DNA of 64,000 nucleotides from contig NZ_PYBV01000021.1 in assembly GCF_003205615.1 (NCBI RefSeq), positions 186,001 through 250,000 of the forward strand. The letters run 5' to 3'. Within the stretch, counting starts at the first letter, position 1; each line of letters starts with the position of its first letter. The translations under genes were made by a program, and so were the position numbers. The notes beneath the pieces were generated by a model. That model saw only the letters and a program-made list of their open reading frames with translations, searched no databases and was not told the origin of the DNA. This document shows, in pieces, positions 53,938 to 62,979 of this stretch. The DNA comes from Micromonospora arborensis (lineage in GTDB: Bacteria; Actinomycetota; Actinomycetes; Mycobacteriales; Micromonosporaceae).

Positions 53938-54858
53938 ATGGCGGACCTGCCGGATTTTGTCTCCATTCGCGAGGTCGGGCCACGGGACGGGCTGCAGAAC
54001 GAGGACCCGATTCCGGCCGACGCCAAGGTGCGGCTGCTCGACGCGCTCTCCGCCACCGGTGTACGCCGGATCGAGGCGGTGTCGTTCGTCCACCCGAAGG
54101 CGATTCCGCAGATGGCCGACGCCGACGAGGTGTGGCGGCGGGCGGTGCGGGCCGACGGCGTGCGTTATTCGGCGCTGGTGCCGAACACCCGGGGTGCCCA
54201 GCGCGCTCTCGCCGCCGGGTTCACCGAGATCGAAGTGGTCGTCTCGGCCAGCGACACGCACAACCGGCGCAACGTCAACCGGTCCACCGACGAGTCACTG
54301 GACGACATCGCCGAGCTGATCGACCTGCTGCACGGCGCTTCCGCGCGGGTCGAGGTGATCGTGGCGACCAGCTTCGGCTGCCCGTACGAGGGGGACATCG
54401 ACCCGCGGCGGGTGGCCGGGATCGTGGACCGGGTGGTCCGCGACGGCGCCGACCGGGTCGCGTTCGGCGACACCACCGGCATGGGCACGCCGCGCCGGGT
54501 CCGCGAGCTGCTGACCGCGGTACGCGACCGCAACGCGCACGTCCCGGTCCTGCTGCACTTCCACAACACCCGGGGTACGGCGCTGGCCAACCTGTTGACC
54601 GCATTGGAGTTGGGGGTGACCGAGTTCGACGCCAGCGTCGGTGGTCTGGGTGGCTGCCCGTACGCGCCGGGGGCGAGCGGCAACCTGGCCACCGAGGAGG
54701 CCGTGCACATGCTGCACGACATGGGCATCGACACCGGCGTCGACCTGGCGGCCCTGATCGAGGTGGCGGAGCTGGCCGAGGAGTTGCTCGGCAAGAAGCT
54801 CCCGTCCGGTGTGCTGCGCGCGGGTCCGCGGACCCGACTGACGTCGATGCCGAGCTGA
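53938..54858 (+). CDS. Hydroxymethylglutaryl-CoA lyase
   Basis: 306 residues, TIM-barrel lyase that cleaves HMG-CoA to acetoacetate and acetyl-CoA, the last step of leucine breakdown. IREVGPRDGLQNE (about 10-22) is the metal-binding N-terminal motif, HFHNTRGTALANLL gives the second metal-binding histidines, and GGLGGCPYAPGASGN with Cys240 is the HMG-CoA lyase signature loop. GTGAGGTG precedes ATG 53938. It follows the biotin carboxylase after a repeat-rich gap and precedes a convergent protease gene. Confidence 0.93.
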   Translation: MADLPDFVSIREVGPRDGLQNEDPIPADAKVRLLDALSATGVRRIEAVSFVHPKAIPQMADADEVWRRAVRADGVRYSALVPNTRGAQRALAAGFTEIEVVVSASDTHNRRNVNRSTDESLDDIAELIDLLHGASARVEVIVATSFGCPYEGDIDPRRVAGIVDRVVRDGADRVAFGDTTGMGTPRRVRELLTAVRDRNAHVPVLLHFHNTRGTALANLLTALELGVTEFDASVGGLGGCPYAPGASGNLATEEAVHMLHDMGIDTGVDLAALIEVAELAEELLGKKLPSGVLRAGPRTRLTSMPS

Positions 54859-54875
54859 CCGCTGGGCGGACACGG

Positions 54876-54904
54876 GGAGGGGCCGGCGCGATGCCGGCCC
54901 CTCC
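54876..54904. terminator. Bidirectional terminator between HMG-CoA lyase and snapalysin genes
   Basis: 12-bp perfect stem (54876-54887 with 54893-54904), loop GCGAT, in the 61-bp gap between convergent stops. Confidence 0.85.
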
Positions 54905-54919
54905 GACGTACCCGGTCGA

Positions 54920-55495
54920 TCAGCTCACGGAGGTGAGCATGCTCGGCCAGCTGTCGCGGAAGATGTCAGCCCCGGTGCGGTCCGTGCCGCGCTCGGTGGC
55001 GATGCGGGTGCCGGCGAAGAGGTTGCTGACCCGGTTCGCCTCGGCGGTGCTCGGGTACGGGTTGGTGCAGCTGGTGCCGGCGCTGCCGCCGGACATCAGC
55101 AGCGAGCAGTTCCCGTTGTAGTTGTCCGGCAGGCCGAGGATGTGCCCGATCTCGTGGGTCATGATCCGCAGCGGGTTGTACTGCGCTGCCTGCTGCGTGT
55201 CGATGTAGACCCGGCCGTTGCCGAGGCTGGTCCGCACGGCGTACGAGCCGCCGCCGGTGATCTGGTAGATCCGGAGGTTGGAGCCGCAGTTCGCCGAGAG
55301 CGTCAGGTTCGACGTGGCGTTGTTCCAGATCGAGGCGGCCTGGCTGGCGGTGCCGGCGTAGTTGCCCGCCTGGCTGGTGTTGTAGCAGATGGTCATTGCG
55401 GCGGACGCGGGCGAGGGGTTGGCGACCGTGACGCCGAGGGTGGTGAGTGCCGTCGCCACCAGGGCGACCGCGAGCCGATTGAGTCGTGAGGTCAT
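54920..55495 (-). CDS. Secreted snapalysin-like zinc metalloprotease (M7)
   Basis: 191 residues with a Sec signal peptide: MTSRLNRL, hydrophobic AVALVATALTTLGVTVA and an ASAA cleavage site. The mature protein starts MTICYNTSQAGNYAG and contains the metzincin zinc motif HEIGHILGLPD and a CTNPYPS-type conserved tail, as in Streptomyces snapalysin. It is a small extracellular protease. ATG 55495 has GGAG just upstream. It is transcribed away from the acyl-CoA cluster and interrupts it, so it is probably not part of the pathway. Confidence 0.93.
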   Translation of the reverse strand: MTSRLNRLAVALVATALTTLGVTVANPSPASAAMTICYNTSQAGNYAGTASQAASIWNNATSNLTLSANCGSNLRIYQITGGGSYAVRTSLGNGRVYIDTQQAAQYNPLRIMTHEIGHILGLPDNYNGNCSLLMSGGSAGTSCTNPYPSTAEANRVSNLFAGTRIATERGTDRTGADIFRDSWPSMLTSVS

Positions 55496-55624
55496 CGCTG
55501 ACTCCAATCCGGGAGGAGGGGTGCCAGGAGCCTAGCGATAAGTATTCACGTTTTTCAATGTCTTGTTCTGGGCTTCGCCGTCTGGTTCGCTCATGGGTCG
55601 CCGGCAGTCGCGCCGATGCGATAG

Positions 55625-55640
55625 CCTAACGATCGTTCAG
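55625..55640. promoter_or_regulatory. Candidate TetR operator upstream of the carboxyltransferase gene
   Basis: CCTAACGATCGTTCAG contains the perfect palindrome AACGATCGTT (55628-55637), 24 bp before the start. It resembles the site at 52405-52418. Confidence 0.65.
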
Positions 55641-55663
55641 GTCAGGATGGCGAGGGAGTCGGC

Positions 55664-57196
55664 GTGACGCTCGACGGTGAGGCGCTGGAGCAACTGCGCA
55701 AGCGGGCCCGGTCCGGCGGCGCGGACAAGTACCACGCGGCCAACGCGGCCAAGGGCAAGCTGTTCGCCCGTGAGCGGGTCGCGCTCCTGGTCGACGAGGG
55801 TTCGTTCGTCGAGGACGGCCTCTACGCGAACGCGCTGGCCGACGGGCTGCCGGCCGACGGGGTCGTCACCGGCACCGCCACGATCGACGGCCGCCAGGTC
55901 TGCCTGATGGCCAACGACTCCACCGTCAAGGCCGGCAGTTGGGGCGCTCGCACCGTCGAAAAGATCATCCGCATCATCGAGCGTGCGTACGGCGCGGGTG
56001 TGCCCATGGTCTACCTGGTCGACTCGGCGGGTGCTCGGATCACCGACCAGGTCGACCTCTTCCCCGGCCGGCGTGGCGCCGGAAAGATCTTCTGGAACCA
56101 GGTGCGCGCCTCGGGGTCGATCCCGCAGGTCTGCGCGTTGTTCGGTCCGAGCGCCGCCGGTGGGGCGTACATTCCGGCGTTCTGTGATGTGGTGGCCCTG
56201 GTCGACGGCAACGCGAGCATGTATCTCGGCTCCGACCGGATGGTCGAGATGGTCACCGGCGAGAAGACCACCCTGGAGGCGATGGGCGGGGCCAAGGTGC
56301 ACACCGCCGAATCGGGCGTCGGGCACTTCCTCTGCAAGACCGAGGCCGACGCGCTCGACGTGGTGAAGACCTACCTGTCGTACCTGCCGGCGAACTGGAC
56401 GCAGCAGCCGCCGACCGCGCCGCCGGTCGCCGCGCCGGCGAAGGCCGACCTGGCCGCGCTGGTGCCGGCCAGCGAGCGGCAGGCGTTCGACATGCGGCGG
56501 TACGTCAAGGGCCTGCTCGACGAGGGTTCCTTCTTCGAGATCCAGGCACTCTGGGCCAAGGAGCTGACCATCGGCTTCGGCCGTCTCGACGGTCAGGTCG
56601 TCGGCGTCATCGGCAACAACTCGATGTTCAAGGGCGGTGTGCTCTTCGTCGACTCGGCCGACAAGGCGACCAGGTTCGTGCAACTCTGCGACGCGTTCAA
56701 CGTGCCGCTGCTGTTCCTCAGCGACGTGCCCGGTTTCATGGTCGGCAGCGTGGTCGAGAAGCAGGGGATCATCCGGCACGGCGCCAAGATGATCACCGCG
56801 ATCTCCGAGGCGACGGTGCCGAAGATCTGCGTGGTGGTCCGCAAGGCGTACGGCGCCGGCCTCTACGCGATGGCCGGCCCCGGCTTCGAGCCGGACGCCA
56901 CCATCGCGCTGCCCACCGCGAAGATCGCGGTGATGGGGGCCGAGGCCGCCGTGAACGCGGTCTACGCCAACAAGATCGCCGCCATCGGCGACGAAGACGA
57001 GCGGGCCGCCTTCGTCGCCGCCAAGCGGGCCGAGTACGAGAAGGACATCGACGTGATCCGGCTCGCCAGCGAGTTGGTGGTGGACGCCATCGTCGAGCCG
57101 CACGACCTGCGTACCGAGTTGGTCCGTCGCTTCGCGGCCGCGCGTACGAAGGATCGGCACTTCTCCCGCCGTCGGCACGGCGTCACCCCGGTCTGA
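55664..57196 (+). CDS. Acyl-CoA carboxylase carboxyltransferase (beta) subunit
   Basis: 510 residues, two crotonase-like carboxyltransferase halves. VYLVDSAGARITDQVDLFPG, FGPSAAGGAYIPAFCDV and YLGSDRMVEMVTGE mark the N half; FLSDVPGFMVGSVVEKQGI and KAYGAGLYAMAGPGFEPD mark the C half. Sequence style and context (HMG-CoA lyase, acyl-CoA dehydrogenase) point to methylcrotonyl-CoA carboxylase of leucine degradation; propionyl-CoA carboxylase is the alternative. GTG 55664 follows GAGGGAG. The dehydrogenase gene follows in the same direction. Confidence 0.92.
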   Translation: MTLDGEALEQLRKRARSGGADKYHAANAAKGKLFARERVALLVDEGSFVEDGLYANALADGLPADGVVTGTATIDGRQVCLMANDSTVKAGSWGARTVEKIIRIIERAYGAGVPMVYLVDSAGARITDQVDLFPGRRGAGKIFWNQVRASGSIPQVCALFGPSAAGGAYIPAFCDVVALVDGNASMYLGSDRMVEMVTGEKTTLEAMGGAKVHTAESGVGHFLCKTEADALDVVKTYLSYLPANWTQQPPTAPPVAAPAKADLAALVPASERQAFDMRRYVKGLLDEGSFFEIQALWAKELTIGFGRLDGQVVGVIGNNSMFKGGVLFVDSADKATRFVQLCDAFNVPLLFLSDVPGFMVGSVVEKQGIIRHGAKMITAISEATVPKICVVVRKAYGAGLYAMAGPGFEPDATIALPTAKIAVMGAEAAVNAVYANKIAAIGDEDERAAFVAAKRAEYEKDIDVIRLASELVVDAIVEPHDLRTELVRRFAAARTKDRHFSRRRHGVTPV

Positions 57197-57272
57197 TCCT
57201 CGACCCAGGCCGCCACAGCGACCCGCCCCGGCGTCACGAGCGCCCGGCGGACCGTCCACACAGGAGGATGAG

Positions 57273-58421
57273 ATGGACTTCCGGCTCACCGACGAACAAG
57301 CGGCGTTGCGGGAGAGCGTGCGGGACTTCGCGCGCGACGTGGTCGCCCCGGTCATCGCCGAGCACTACGAGCAGCACACGTTCCCGTACGAGGTGATCCG
57401 GCAGATGGGCAAGATGGGCCTGTTCGGCCTGCCCTTCGACGAGGAGCACGGCGGCATGGGCGGTGACTACTTCGCGCTCTGCCTGGCCCTGGAGGAGTTG
57501 GCCCGGGTCGACTCCAGCGTGGCCATCACGCTGGAGGCGGCGGTCTCGTTGGGCGCGATGCCGATCTACCGCTTCGGCACCGAGGAGCAGAAGGCGACGT
57601 GGCTGCCCAGGCTGCTCAGCGGCGAGGCGCTGGCCGGTTTCGGTCTCACCGAGCCGGGCACCGGCTCGGACGCCGCCGGCACCCAGACGCGGGCGGTCCT
57701 CGACGGTGACGAGTGGGTGATCAACGGGTCGAAGGCGTTCATCACCAACTCGGGGACCGACATCACGGCCATGGTGACCGTCACCGCGGTGACCGGCACC
57801 AACCCGGACGGCTCCAAGGAGTTGTCGACAATCATCGTGCCGACCGGCACGCCCGGGTTCACCGTGGCACCGGGCTACTCCAAGGTGGGGTGGACCGCCT
57901 CGGACACCCACGAGCTGACCTTCGACGACTGCCGGGTGCCGGCGGCGAACCTGCTCGGCGAGCGGGGCCGCGGCTTCGCCCAGTTCCTGCGGATCCTCGA
58001 CGAGGGTCGGATCGCCATCGCGGCGCTGGCCGTCGGCCTCGCCCAGGGCTGCGTCGACGAGTCGATCAAGTACGCGAAGGAGCGGCACGCCTTCGGCCGG
58101 CCGATCGGCGTCAACCAGGCCATCCAGTTCAAGATCGCGGACATGGAGCTGAAGGCGCACACCGCCCGGTTGGCCTACTACGACGCTGCCGCCCGGATGC
58201 TGGCCGGCGAGCCGTTCAAGCGGCAGGCCGCCATCGCCAAACTGCACGCCAGCACGATCGCGGTGGACAACGCCCGGGAGGCCACCCAGATCCACGGCGG
58301 CTACGGCTTCATGAACGAGTACCCGGTGGCCCGGTTCTGGCGGGACTCCAAGATCCTGGAGATCGGCGAGGGCACCAGCGAGGTGCAGCGCATGATCATC
58401 GCTCGTGATCTGGGTCTCTGA
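57273..58421 (+). CDS. Acyl-CoA dehydrogenase (isovaleryl-/branched-chain type)
   Basis: 382 residues, FAD-dependent. FGLTEPGTGSDAAGTQTRA and VINGSKAFITNSG are flavin and substrate loops; the C-terminal signature QIHGGYGFMNEYPVARFWRD includes the catalytic-base glutamate E349 (in the SCAD position), followed by DSKILEIGEGTSEVQRMII. Isovaleryl-CoA dehydrogenase normally has its base elsewhere, so the substrate may be a short straight or 2-methyl-branched acyl-CoA. AGGAGG precedes ATG 57273. It ends the catabolic cluster. Confidence 0.92.
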   Translation: MDFRLTDEQAALRESVRDFARDVVAPVIAEHYEQHTFPYEVIRQMGKMGLFGLPFDEEHGGMGGDYFALCLALEELARVDSSVAITLEAAVSLGAMPIYRFGTEEQKATWLPRLLSGEALAGFGLTEPGTGSDAAGTQTRAVLDGDEWVINGSKAFITNSGTDITAMVTVTAVTGTNPDGSKELSTIIVPTGTPGFTVAPGYSKVGWTASDTHELTFDDCRVPAANLLGERGRGFAQFLRILDEGRIAIAALAVGLAQGCVDESIKYAKERHAFGRPIGVNQAIQFKIADMELKAHTARLAYYDAAARMLAGEPFKRQAAIAKLHASTIAVDNAREATQIHGGYGFMNEYPVARFWRDSKILEIGEGTSEVQRMIIARDLGL

Positions 58422-58554
58422 AGGCTCCGCCGAGCAAGCTGACTGACCGGTCCCGGCAGGGCTGTCCGTACGGCTGTCGGGTTTTGGCGAGGAGGCGTCG
58501 GTAGCCCGACGTTCGGCTGCCGTTGGTCGTAGTCGATCCGTACTCTTCGTGCCC

Positions 58555-61224
58555 ATGACTCCGGATCATGATCGGTCGCGGAGCCCGGCTGGTCGTACCG
58601 CCCTGCCGGAGCTGCTCCGCGGGCATCGACGCACGGCGGGCCTGACCCAGGCCGAGTTGGCGTCCCGGGCCGGGGTGGGTGTGCGGACGGTGCGTGACCT
58701 GGAGCGTGGTCGGTCGGTCCGGCCGCAACGCACCACCGTCGAGTTGCTGGCCGCGGCGTTGGCGCTGACCGGCACCAGCCGGGCGGCGTTCCTGGCCGCG
58801 GCCCGCGGCTCGGCCGGTGCCGAGTCATCCCGGCCAGACACCACCTCGACGGCGCCGGTCGCCGGCGCAACCACGTCGGAAGCCGCACCCGCCGACCCGC
58901 CGATCGCCCTCCCGCCGCCGGTCACGCTGGTCGGCCGGGACCGCGACGTCACCGAACTGGCCGGAATGCTGACCGCGGAGCGCGGGCCCCGACTGGTGAG
59001 CCTGGTCGGCTTGGCCGGGGTCGGCAAGACCGCCCTGGCGACGGCGGTGGCGCACACGGCGGCCTTCGCCCATCCGGCCGGTGTGGCCGGTGTGCTGGTC
59101 GGCGAGGGCTCGGACGGACCGGACGTGCTCGCTGCGTCGATGGCGGTACTCGGCGCGGCGCGGCTACCGGAGCTGGTGGTTCGGCTCGCCGGGCGGCCGG
59201 CGCTGTTGGTGATCGATGCCGTGGAGCGCGCCCCGAACCCGGTGGCCGCGACGCTGCATCGGCTGACCGGTGCGTTGCCCTCGCTGCGGGTGTTGGTCAC
59301 CGGGCGGCATCCGGTCGGGCTACCCGGCGAGAGGGTCTGGCCGGTCGCGCCACTCGACGTGCCCCCGCCGGGCGCCGAAAACTCCGGAGCGGCCGCCCTC
59401 GAAGCGTGGCCGGCGGTCGCGTTGTTCACCTCCCGGCTCGCGCAGGTCCGCCGGGAGTCGCCCACCCCCGACGAGCTGCCAGCGCTCGCCGCGCTGGTTC
59501 GCCGGCTGGGAGGACTGCCGCTGGCCATCGAGCTGATGGCCGCCCGGGGCCGACTCCTCGACCTCACCCAACTACTCGACCGGTACGGCGACCGGGTGCT
59601 CGACCTCGCGACTCCCGCCGATCCGGCGGTCCACCCCGGTTGGGACGCACCGGATGCGCTCACCCGTCGATCGAGCGGCCGCGCCGCCACACCTGCGCCT
59701 GCGGCGGTCACCCTGCGGGACGCGGTGGCGACCAGCTACCGATTGCTGGCACCGGCCGAGCGTGCGGCGCTGCGCCAACTCGCCGTGTTCGACCATCGCT
59801 GGTCGGTGGAGTTGGCCGAGGAGATGCTCGCCGACGAGGCGGACCGGGACGGCGCGGTGGTGACCGACCCCGTTCCGTTGTTGGACCGGTTCGTCGAGCT
59901 CGGGCTGCTGAGCGTCCGTGGCACCGGCTCGTTCCGGTTCCGGCTGCTCGACGCGGTCCGCGACTATGCCGTCGAACAGGCAGCCGGCGAGGGTGAGTTG
60001 ACCCGCATCCGACGTCGGCACGCGGAGGTGATCGCGCGCCTGGTGGCGCGGACCGCGACCGACCTGGTCGGCCCCCGGTCGCCCGACGCGGTGCAGCGGC
60101 TGGACGAGATGAGCAGTGACATCAGCTCGTCGCTGGTGCACGCGGCCACGGACGACCCGCTGATCGCGCTGCGGCTGGCGGCCTGCCTGACCCGCTGGTG
60201 GCGGTTCCGTGGGCGCGACGTTGCCGGGCGGCGGTGGCTGCGGCGGCTGTTGGCGGATCCGCGGACCGCCGACGCCGATCCGGTCCTGCGTGGCTGGGCG
60301 GCTCTCGGGGTTGCCCGGCTCGCGGCCGAGCACGGAGCGGGCGCCGAGGAGTTGCCGACCGCGCGTGCCGCGCTGGACATCTTCCGGCAGGCCGGTGATG
60401 TCACCGGGGAGTTGGAGGCACGAAACGTGCTCGGCACCCTGCTGCTCTCCGTCGGCCAGCACGATGAGGCTCGCGAGCAGGCCGAGACGGCTCTGCGGAT
60501 GGCCGCCCGCAATGGCCGAACCAGGGACCTGGCGGTGGCCCAGAACAGCCTCGCCTGGCACGAGATCCGGGTTGGCGACCTGGCTGCGGCCCGCCGCCGG
60601 CTCGCTGCGGCGGACCGGCTCGCGGCCGAGAGTGGGGAGCAGCGACTTCGAGTGCTGACCTGGGCCAATCGGGCCGAGGTCGCCCGACTGGAGGGCTGGT
60701 ACGCGGACGCCGTCGACCATGGCCGACGGGTCGTTGCGGCGTTGTCCGAGCTGGGTGATCCGGGGCTCCGCCGGCGGGTGCTCGGCAAACTCGGGTTGGC
60801 GCTCGCTCAGGACGGGCGCGGCACCGAGGCGACCGAGGTGCTCACTGAGCTGCGCGCGGCGGCCGCCGAGGTCGTATCGGCGCGAGCGTCGGCCATGGCA
60901 CCGCGCCCGCGCTCGGAGGACGCCGCGTCGTCCTCGGGTGGGGCGGAGGCAGGGCTCTGCGCGTTGATCGAGGGGAATCTGGCGCTGCACCAGGGTGACC
61001 GGGAGTTGGCCGCCGAGTGGTTCGCCGCCGCCGCCGACGACCCGGGTCAGGATCGCAGAGACGTGGTGGAGGCGCTGGTCGGACTGGCCGCGAGCACCGC
61101 GAACCCGGCGGTTCTCGATCGGCTGGAGCGGGTCTGTCAGGAGAACGGCATTCGGCTGCTGCCGCAGGAGTCGGGGCTGCTCTACGCGCTGACCGCCGTT
61201 CGGGGTGTGGCGGAGGCACGCTAG
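58555..61224 (+). CDS. HTH-STAND-TPR transcriptional regulator
   Basis: 889 residues. An XRE-type helix-turn-helix (about 14-72: HRRTAGLTQAELASRAGVGV) is followed by a STAND/NB-ARC ATPase with Walker A GLAGVGKT at 152-159, Walker B ALLVIDAVE, and a GLPLAIEL motif near 320, then a winged segment and TPR-like helical repeats (about 500-880). Such proteins act as ligand- and ATP-gated activators, often pathway-specific in actinomycetes. ATG 58555 may be leaderless: TACTCT at 58541-58546 lies where a -10 box would give a transcript starting at the ATG. Targets are unknown. Confidence 0.88.
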   Translation: MTPDHDRSRSPAGRTALPELLRGHRRTAGLTQAELASRAGVGVRTVRDLERGRSVRPQRTTVELLAAALALTGTSRAAFLAAARGSAGAESSRPDTTSTAPVAGATTSEAAPADPPIALPPPVTLVGRDRDVTELAGMLTAERGPRLVSLVGLAGVGKTALATAVAHTAAFAHPAGVAGVLVGEGSDGPDVLAASMAVLGAARLPELVVRLAGRPALLVIDAVERAPNPVAATLHRLTGALPSLRVLVTGRHPVGLPGERVWPVAPLDVPPPGAENSGAAALEAWPAVALFTSRLAQVRRESPTPDELPALAALVRRLGGLPLAIELMAARGRLLDLTQLLDRYGDRVLDLATPADPAVHPGWDAPDALTRRSSGRAATPAPAAVTLRDAVATSYRLLAPAERAALRQLAVFDHRWSVELAEEMLADEADRDGAVVTDPVPLLDRFVELGLLSVRGTGSFRFRLLDAVRDYAVEQAAGEGELTRIRRRHAEVIARLVARTATDLVGPRSPDAVQRLDEMSSDISSSLVHAATDDPLIALRLAACLTRWWRFRGRDVAGRRWLRRLLADPRTADADPVLRGWAALGVARLAAEHGAGAEELPTARAALDIFRQAGDVTGELEARNVLGTLLLSVGQHDEAREQAETALRMAARNGRTRDLAVAQNSLAWHEIRVGDLAAARRRLAAADRLAAESGEQRLRVLTWANRAEVARLEGWYADAVDHGRRVVAALSELGDPGLRRRVLGKLGLALAQDGRGTEATEVLTELRAAAAEVVSARASAMAPRPRSEDAASSSGGAEAGLCALIEGNLALHQGDRELAAEWFAAAADDPGQDRRDVVEALVGLAASTANPAVLDRLERVCQENGIRLLPQESGLLYALTAVRGVAEAR

Positions 61225-61454
61225 GGCCTGTGTCGTGAGTGGCCTTGGGGTGGCCAGCCTCCGGGAGAGTGGCGCGGGCGAAGAGCCCCCTTGGTGCTAC
61301 CCCTCGCTGTCCGCCCGCGCCGTCACCCCCCGGTGATCCCCGGTGAGGGAAGCCTGCCACCGCTACGGCGGCAGGAAGTCGGGTTAGACCGAATTATCCG
61401 GCTTGGCCGGGCCAGTTCTGCCGGTCTTTCTGCCGGTGCCGCCACGCGTGCTGC

Positions 61455-61973
61455 TCAGCGTTGTCTGGCACCGTCGCTGGCGGGGGTCTGCTGCTCGGGG
61501 CCGACCTCGTCGCTACCGGCGGTGGCGCATGGGTGCGCGGCGTCACGGACCCGACGCAGCCCGTCCAGGAGGGCTGCGAGCGCCTCCGGGTCGAGTTGAC
61601 CGGTGAACCACTGCTCGATCATCTGCAGGTGCCCGGGTAGCGTCTCGTTCAGTCGGTGCATCCCGGCGGCGGTGACCACCGCGTACGAGCTGCGCCGGTC
61701 ACTCGGGCAGGCCCGGCGGGTGAGTAGGCCGTCCCGTTCCATCCGGTCCACCACGCGCGTCACGCCGCTGGTCGACAACGAGGTCTGCGCCGCGAGGTCG
61801 GTCATGCGCAGTTGGTTGCCCGGCGAGCGGGCGAGTCGGGTGATGACCTCGAACTCGACCGCGGAGAGGCCGTGCTCCTCGAGTTGGGCGGTGAACCGGG
61901 CGGACAGCCCGGCGTGTGCCTCGAAGAGCAGGCCGACGGCGGTGATCCGGGGATCGTCGAACACGTTGGTCAC
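61455..61973 (-). CDS. MarR-family regulator, divergent from yceI
   Basis: 172 residues. The winged helix-turn-helix spans about 45-110: NQLRMTDLAAQTSLSTSGVTRVVDRMERDGLL and RRACPSDRRSSYAVVTAAG (split). No redox cysteine stands out beyond C88-like RRACPSD. It is divergent from the YceI gene with a 99-bp spacer that holds the yceI promoter, so it probably represses yceI and itself. GTG 61973 follows AGGATGAACGA. Confidence 0.9.
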   Translation of the reverse strand: MTNVFDDPRITAVGLLFEAHAGLSARFTAQLEEHGLSAVEFEVITRLARSPGNQLRMTDLAAQTSLSTSGVTRVVDRMERDGLLTRRACPSDRRSSYAVVTAAGMHRLNETLPGHLQMIEQWFTGQLDPEALAALLDGLRRVRDAAHPCATAGSDEVGPEQQTPASDGARQR

Positions 61974-61992
61974 TCGTTCATCCTACCAGTAC

Positions 61993-62022
61993 TTGACACG
62001 GGGAATGTTGTTGCGGTTCTAT
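61993..62022 (+). promoter_or_regulatory. yceI promoter
   Basis: TTGACA (61993-61998) and TTCTAT (62017-62022) with an 18-bp spacer form a good sigma70-type promoter 50 bp before the yceI start. It lies in the MarR-yceI spacer, where the repressor could bind. Confidence 0.65.
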
Positions 62023-62072
62023 TTGCTTCAGCAGTCGTTGGGCTATTAAACATTCCTCTGGAGGACAGCAGC

Positions 62073-62654
62073 ATGACCAGCAGCATCGATGCGGTTACCC
62101 GCGACTGGGACGGCCTCACCATCCCGGCGGCCGGCACCTACGCGCTCGACGGGGCGCACAAGCGTGTCGGCTTCGTCGCTCGGCACATGATGGTCAGCAA
62201 GGTTCGTGGTGAGTTCAAGGAGGCGACCGCCACCATCACCATTGCCGAGGACCCGCTGCAGTCGTCGGTCGTCGCGACCATCCAGGCCGCCAGCATCGAC
62301 ACCGCCCAGGCCGACCGGGACGCACACCTGCGCGGCCCCGAGTTCCTGAACCCCGAGAAGTTCCCGACGCTCGAGTTCCGCAGCACCGGGGTCAAGTCCC
62401 GTCGTGGCAGCGAGTTCGTGCTCACCGGTGAGCTGAGCATCCTGGGCGTCACCCGGCCGGTCGAGCTGGAGGTGGAGTTCGAGGGTGTCGGCCGCAGCCC
62501 GTTCGGCCAGGACATCTTCGGTTTCTCCGCGAGCACCGAGATCGACCGCGAGGAGTTCGGCCTGACCTGGAACGTCGCCCTGGAGACCGGCGGCGTGCTG
62601 GTCAGCCGCAAGATCAAGATTGAGATCGAGGGCGAGGCCATCCGCCAGGCCTGA
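62073..62654 (+). CDS. YceI-family polyisoprenoid-binding-like protein
   Basis: 193 residues. The lipocalin-like YceI fold is recognised from GTYALDGAHKRVGFVARHMMVSKVRGEFKE (split, about 20-50), PEFLNPEKFPTLEFRSTGV and GELSILGVTRPVELEVEF. No signal peptide is present, unlike E. coli YceI, so it is cytoplasmic. YceI proteins bind isoprenoid quinones or similar lipids. GGAGG precedes ATG 62073. It is controlled by the divergent MarR regulator. Confidence 0.93.
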   Translation: MTSSIDAVTRDWDGLTIPAAGTYALDGAHKRVGFVARHMMVSKVRGEFKEATATITIAEDPLQSSVVATIQAASIDTAQADRDAHLRGPEFLNPEKFPTLEFRSTGVKSRRGSEFVLTGELSILGVTRPVELEVEFEGVGRSPFGQDIFGFSASTEIDREEFGLTWNVALETGGVLVSRKIKIEIEGEAIRQA

Positions 62655-62673
62655 TCTACCCAGATCACCAGTA

Positions 62674-62711
62674 CGCAGGGCCCGCGCCGCACGTTCGGCG
62701 CGGGCCCTGCG
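62674..62711 (+). terminator. Terminator after yceI
   Basis: 16-bp perfect stem (62674-62689 with 62696-62711) and a CACGTT loop, 20 bp after the stop. Confidence 0.85.
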
Positions 62712-62979
62712 GCATGTCCGCACGTTGGCGCGGGCACTGCTTTGGCTCCCCCGCCACGCCGATGTCGTGGTAATTGTCACGACTTGTTCGTACCGCCCCC
62801 GGGTCCGGTCGGTCCACGACGGGGTACAGATGGCGCCACGAGTGCGTCCGCTCCGGTCGATGTCGGATCACCGCTGTCGGCCTCTGGCTCCGGTCAGGTG
62901 GGCGCTCTTAACGTGGAGGGTTCACAATGCGCTTTCCGGGACGGCAGAATCCCGACCGCGCCGGCCGTCGGGAGGACAC

